Assembly (NCBI GenBank): GCA_964425915.1
Contig: CAYROO010000005.1
Location: 89,597 to 153,596 of the forward strand
Reading direction: 5' to 3'
Source: Polycyclovorans sp964425915
GTDB lineage: Bacteria > Pseudomonadota > Gammaproteobacteria > Nevskiales > Nevskiaceae
Length of the DNA stretch: 64,000 bases
The first letter of the stretch is position 1; the number at the start of each line of letters is the position of its first letter. The position numbers and the translations under genes were made by a program. The notes under the pieces are model-generated. The model searched no databases, was not told where the DNA came from, and was given only the letters and a program-made list of their open reading frames with translations. Shown one piece after another: positions 60,481 to 64,000 of the stretch.

Positions 60481-61137
60481 ATGGAATGCATCGTCTCCAC
60501 CCTGTTTGCTGGCGCCGTTCGCGCCATGCCCGGTGATGGCCGCCCCACCGGCATCTTCAAGCAGCCGCTCGCCGGCCCGGTATGGATTGGCGAGCACGGC
60601 CTGGAGGGCGATGCGCAGGCGGATCGTCGAGTCCACGGTGGCCCCGACAAGGCGGTGCATCACTTCCCCGCAGCGCATTACACGCGCCTGCGCGAACGGT
60701 TCCCGGAGGGCAGCGACTGGTCGCCAGGAGGGCTGGGCGAGAATCTGTGCCCGGATGGCCTTGACGAGGCCCAGGTGTGCATCGGAGATGTCTACGCGCT
60801 CGGTGAGGTGCAGTTGCAGATCGCGCAGCCGCGGAGCCCTTGCTGGAAAATCGATGCGCGCCAGGGCGTCGAGGGCGCCGCCCAGTTCATCGAAGCCGAG
60901 GGCATGGCGGGCTGGTACTACCGGGTGTTGCAGCCGGGATGGGTTGTGCCCGGCGCGGTTCTGAGATTGCTTAGACGCAATGCTGACGCGGTGACCCTGC
61001 ACCGGTTCTGGCAGTTGCGGCACTGTCACCGCCCCGCCGTCGACGAACTGATGCGGTTGGTGGAAACGCCAGGGCTGGCGGCCGACTGGCAACGCCGCTG
61101 GCGCCAGCGCCTGGATTGGTTGCGTCAGCACGCATGA
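60481..61137 (+). CDS. MOSC domain protein (YiiM-like)
   Basis: A 218-residue MOSC protein. Motifs are GLEGDAQADRRVHGGPDKAVHHFPAAHY, FPEGSDWSPGGLGENLCPDGLDEAQVCIGD, and the conserved Cys in AQPRSPCWKIDARQG, which would bind the molybdenum cofactor sulfur. YiiM-type proteins reduce N-hydroxylated substrates with Moco. The C-terminal ~60 residues match the YiiM extension. The TGA overlaps the hrpB ATG. Confidence 0.9.
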   Translation: MECIVSTLFAGAVRAMPGDGRPTGIFKQPLAGPVWIGEHGLEGDAQADRRVHGGPDKAVHHFPAAHYTRLRERFPEGSDWSPGGLGENLCPDGLDEAQVCIGDVYALGEVQLQIAQPRSPCWKIDARQGVEGAAQFIEAEGMAGWYYRVLQPGWVVPGAVLRLLRRNADAVTLHRFWQLRHCHRPAVDELMRLVETPGLAADWQRRWRQRLDWLRQHA

Positions 61138-63596
61138 GCACCCGTATCGACCTGCCCGCGCTGCCCGTCCTGGAAGCACTACCCGAATTGCGCGCGGCAC
61201 TAGCGGACCGTGGCCAGGCGGTGCTGACCGCGCCGCCCGGATCGGGCAAGACCACGGTGGTGCCACTGGCGTTGCTGGATGCGCCCTGGTTGCGCGGTCA
61301 GCGCATTCTCATGCTGGAACCGCGACGGGTGGCGGCGCGTGCGGCCGCGGCGCGGATGGCGGCGATCTGTGGCGAGCGGGTCGGCGACACCGTCGGCTAC
61401 CAGATCCGCTTCGACCGCAAGGTGGGGCCGGCGACGCGGATCGAAGTGGTCACCGAGGGTTTGCTGACGCGGCGCTTGCAGGCCGACCCGGACCTGCCGG
61501 GGGTGGGTCTGGTGATCTTCGACGAGTTTCACGAGCGCAGCCTTGAAGCCGATCTCGCGCTGGCCCTGACCCTGGATGCGTGTGCAACGCTCAACCCCGA
61601 ACTACGCATTCTGGTGATGTCGGCCACGCTGGCCGCCGAGCGGGTGTCCGGCCTGCTCGGCGGCGCACCCATCATCCGCAGTGATGGGCGTTTGTTCCCG
61701 GTCGACGTCTGCTATCGACCGAGCAACGCGCCGGTTGCGGAGGCGGTGGCCGCTGCCGTGGTGACGGCGACCGCGGAGGCGGAGGGCGATGTGCTGGCCT
61801 TCCTGCCGGGCGCCCGCGAGATTCTCGATGCGCAGTCCATGCTGCGGTCGCAACGGCCGTCGCTGGCGGTTTTTCCGCTCTACGGCGCGCTACCGGCGAC
61901 CGAGCAGGATGCCGCGTTGCGGCCGCTGATCGATGGTCGTCGCAAGGTCATCCTGGCCACCAATCTGGCGCAGACCAGCCTGACGGTGGAGGGCGTGACG
62001 CAGGTGGTCGACTGCGGCCTGGTGCGGGTCGCCCGCTTTGATCTGGGCAATGGCGCGGACCGGCTGGGCACCGAGCGGATCTCACAAGCCTCGGCCGACC
62101 AGCGTGCCGGACGCGCCGGGCGCCTGGGCCCCGGGCGCGCAATCCGACTCTGGAGCGCCGAGCGTCAGGGCCTGTTGGCGCCCCATGACACCCCGGAGAT
62201 ACAGGCCGTGGACCTGACCCGCTTTGCATTGGAGCTGGCCGGCTGGGGAACGACACCCAGCGAGGCGGCGCTGCTGGACCCGCCGCCTGCCCCCGCCTGG
62301 GACTATGCGCAAGGGGCGCTGAAGGCCTTCGGGGCCTTGGCGGCGGACGGCCGCATCACCCCTTATGGGCGGCAATTGCTGACGGTTCCGGCGGCGCCGC
62401 GCCAGGCCCATCTGCTGCGCCAGGCCGAGGCGGCGGGTCTGGCGCCGCAGGCGGTGTGGTTGATCGCCGCGCTGGACGAACGGCTGCCCTCAGCGGATCT
62501 CGCCGACGCCGTGGCGTACTGGGTGGCGGGCCGGGGCGATCCGGCGGCGCGGGCGCGGGTACGCGAGACGGCACAGCAACTCGCGCGCCGGCTGGGGATC
62601 ACGCCGGCCCGGAACACGGATCGACGCGACCTCTCGCGACTGGTGGCCTGGGCCTATCCAGAGCGGGTGGCGCTGCGCCGGCCGCGCGGCGAGGGGGTGT
62701 ATCAGTGCGCCGATGGTCGCGAGCTTCGGGTGGCGCCACAGGACCCGTTGGCCCAGGCGCCCCTGTTGGCAGTGGCGCATTGGGATCCGGGCCCACCCAG
62801 GCGGCTGCGGGCCGGACTTGCCTTGGCCGAGGCTGATCTCAGAGCCGATCACGCCGCGGCCATCGTTCAACAGGACATCGGGGCCTGGGACGAGCGGGAG
62901 GCGGCGGTCATTGGTGAGCGGCAGGAACGCTTTGGCGCCTTGGTGCTCAGCCGCAAGCCGCGACCCGCTGACGATGCCACCCGCGTCGCCGGAGTGCTGC
63001 ATGGCCTGCGGCGCCTGGGGCTGGACGTGCTGCCCTGGGATGAAGGCTGTGCCCAGTGGCGCGAACGCGTGGCCTGTCTGGGCCAGTGGCAGCCAAGCGC
63101 AGGCTGGCCTGCGGTGGACGACGAGACCCTGCTGGCCACCCTCGAAAGCTGGTTGGCGCCCTGGCTCGCCGGCATCAGTCGGCGCGACCATTTCAGCCGT
63201 ATTCCCTTGCGGTCAGCGCTCGATGCGCTGCTGAGTCCTGCGCACCAGCAGGCCTTGCCGAAACTGGCGCCAACGCACCTGACCGTCCCCAGCGGGCATC
63301 GACATGCGCTGCGGTATGCCGCAGCTGATGCGCCGGTCCTGGAGGTGAAGCTGCAGGAGATGTTCGGCTGTCGCGACACCCCGAAGGTCTGCGACGGGCG
63401 TATCCCAGTTCGCCTGCATCTGCTGTCGCCGGCGCGACGGCCGGTGGCGGTGACCGCCGACCTCGCGGGCTTCTGGCAAGGGGGGTATGCCGATGTGCGC
63501 AAGGACCTGCGCGGCCGATACCCGCGCCACCCCTGGCCCGAGGACCCGTTGCAGGCGCCGCCCACTGCCCGCGCGAAACCGCGCGGAAGTGGTTGA
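61134..63596 (+). CDS. hrpB: ATP-dependent helicase HrpB
   Basis: An 820-residue DEAH-family helicase. Motif I is LTAPPGSGKTTVVPLALLD, motif II DEFHERS, motif III MSATL, and motif VI QRAGRAGRLGPGRAIRLW. The HrpB-specific C-terminal domain has RDHFSRIPLRSALDALL and the end WQGGYADVRKDLRGRYPRHPWPEDP. HrpB is an RNA helicase with a modest role in mRNA processing. The Asp-Glu-Phe-His variant of DEAH is usual for HrpB. The ATG at 61134 overlaps the MOSC stop. The tRNA promoter starts within its stop codon region. Confidence 0.94.
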   Translation: MSTRIDLPALPVLEALPELRAALADRGQAVLTAPPGSGKTTVVPLALLDAPWLRGQRILMLEPRRVAARAAAARMAAICGERVGDTVGYQIRFDRKVGPATRIEVVTEGLLTRRLQADPDLPGVGLVIFDEFHERSLEADLALALTLDACATLNPELRILVMSATLAAERVSGLLGGAPIIRSDGRLFPVDVCYRPSNAPVAEAVAAAVVTATAEAEGDVLAFLPGAREILDAQSMLRSQRPSLAVFPLYGALPATEQDAALRPLIDGRRKVILATNLAQTSLTVEGVTQVVDCGLVRVARFDLGNGADRLGTERISQASADQRAGRAGRLGPGRAIRLWSAERQGLLAPHDTPEIQAVDLTRFALELAGWGTTPSEAALLDPPPAPAWDYAQGALKAFGALAADGRITPYGRQLLTVPAAPRQAHLLRQAEAAGLAPQAVWLIAALDERLPSADLADAVAYWVAGRGDPAARARVRETAQQLARRLGITPARNTDRRDLSRLVAWAYPERVALRRPRGEGVYQCADGRELRVAPQDPLAQAPLLAVAHWDPGPPRRLRAGLALAEADLRADHAAAIVQQDIGAWDEREAAVIGERQERFGALVLSRKPRPADDATRVAGVLHGLRRLGLDVLPWDEGCAQWRERVACLGQWQPSAGWPAVDDETLLATLESWLAPWLAGISRRDHFSRIPLRSALDALLSPAHQQALPKLAPTHLTVPSGHRHALRYAAADAPVLEVKLQEMFGCRDTPKVCDGRIPVRLHLLSPARRPVAVTADLAGFWQGGYADVRKDLRGRYPRHPWPEDPLQAPPTARAKPRGSG

Positions 63597-63621
63597 CGAA
63601 GCGCAGCCTCGTCAGCACAAT
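63593..63621 (+). promoter_or_regulatory. Promoter of the tRNA-Tyr/Gly/Thr operon
   Basis: TTGACG (63593-63598), 17 bases, then CACAAT (63616-63621), about 36 bp before tRNA-Tyr. The base-pair-rich stretch after the -10 (ACGCGGCTC) resembles the GC-rich discriminator of stringently controlled stable-RNA promoters. The -35 overlaps the hrpB stop codon (63594-63596). Confidence 0.7.
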
Positions 63622-63656
63622 ACGCGGCTCCTTCGCCTCCCGGGGCGCGGACTGCT

Positions 63657-63742
<86 letters not shown>

Positions 63743-63822
63743 CTCCCCCCGGTTCGTTGAGGATGCAGCAAAGCGGTTGGATGTGAGGGGGTTGGTCAGA
63801 GTGCGATGGCTTAATGGATAGC

Positions 63823-63896
63823 GCGGGAGTAGTTCAATGGTAGAACTTCAGCCTTCCAAGCTGATAGCGCGGGTTCGATTCCCGTCTCCCGCTCCA
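63823..63896 (+). tRNA. tRNA-Gly (anticodon TCC)
   Basis: 74 bases with encoded CCA. The acceptor GCGGGAG pairs with CTCCCGC. The anticodon stem TCAGC/GCTGA has loop CTTCCAA, with TCC at 63855-63857. The T arm is GGGTTCGATTCCC. It is the second gene of the cluster; the discriminator base is T, as in E. coli glyT. Confidence 0.96.
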
Positions 63897-63924
63897 GTTC
63901 CTGCGGTAAAGCGGTAAGTAGCAA

Positions 63925-64000
63925 GCCCACATAGCTCCAGTGGTAGAGCGCACCCTTGGTAAGGGTGAGGTCATCAGTTCGAATCTGATTGTGGGCACCA
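63925..64000 (+). tRNA. tRNA-Thr (anticodon GGT)
   Basis: 76 bases, ending with ACCA exactly at the window edge. The acceptor GCCCACA pairs with TGTGGGC. The anticodon stem CACCC/GGGTG has loop TTGGTAA, with GGT at 63958-63960. In gammaproteobacteria this Tyr-Gly-Thr order is followed by tuf, which should lie just beyond the window. Confidence 0.96.

Overview
The window is high-GC chromosomal DNA with dense operons, many 4-bp ATGA/GTGA gene overlaps and GTG/TTG starts. The order trpG-trpD-trpC, vfr-like crp, OsmC, speD, coq7 is the one known from Pseudomonas. The housekeeping run proA-nadD-rsfS-rlmH-maf-rng-yhdP-nit-tldD and the tRNA-Tyr/Gly/Thr cluster that normally precedes tuf also indicate a gammaproteobacterium. 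I infer the Nevskiales/Xanthomonadales neighbourhood rather than Pseudomonas itself. No rRNA, CRISPR array, prophage or intact insertion sequence was seen.

Layout. 1-6,000: ECF sigma factor with a probable anti-sigma factor, an alpha/beta hydrolase, an orphan HlyD-type adaptor, and a histidine kinase with a double-receiver response regulator. 6,050-12,200: SnoaL-like protein, then a LysR regulator divergent from a five-gene operon for acyl-CoA metabolism (acyl-CoA dehydrogenase, hydrolase, aminoglycoside-phosphotransferase-like kinase, histidine phosphatase, SDR), with a clear palindrome between them. 12,350-16,150: TonB-dependent siderophore receptor and PepSY membrane protein. 16,587-19,254: an integron-type gene-cassette array without integrase (three good attC sites, one degenerate), carrying a GIY-YIG/DUF4357 protein, an ADP-ribosyltransferase-like protein, a HEPN-like protein and a small membrane protein. 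19,433-21,409: tpm and an MFS transporter.

21,568-28,387: cyoABCD quinol oxidase, SURF1 and a RegB/RegA redox two-component pair in one co-directional run, which suggests redox control of the adjacent oxidase. 28,540-32,808: ZIP-like permease, OmpW-type porin, hotdog thioesterase, a Phd/ParE toxin-antitoxin pair with a palindromic operator, and a lipase. 33,034-50,308: tryptophan genes, crp/vfr, osmC, speD, coq7, holA, proA, nadD, rsfS (with a basic histone-H1-like tail), rlmH, maf, rng, yhdP, nitrilase and tldD.

50,312-55,950: a curli-like locus (csgF, csgG, two curlin-repeat proteins, a lipoprotein) without csgE or csgC. Divergent from it is a LuxR-type regulator fused to an alpha/beta-hydrolase domain that lacks its catalytic Ser and His. 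55,955-63,596: lipase, TesB thioesterase, cysteine-cluster protein with aldehyde dehydrogenase, a PRMT-like methyltransferase, MOSC protein and HrpB helicase. The window ends with tRNA-Tyr, tRNA-Gly and tRNA-Thr, whose promoter overlaps the hrpB stop codon.

The points most worth following up are the cassette array with its ADP-ribosyltransferase-like cargo, and the pseudo-hydrolase LuxR regulator facing the reduced curli locus.
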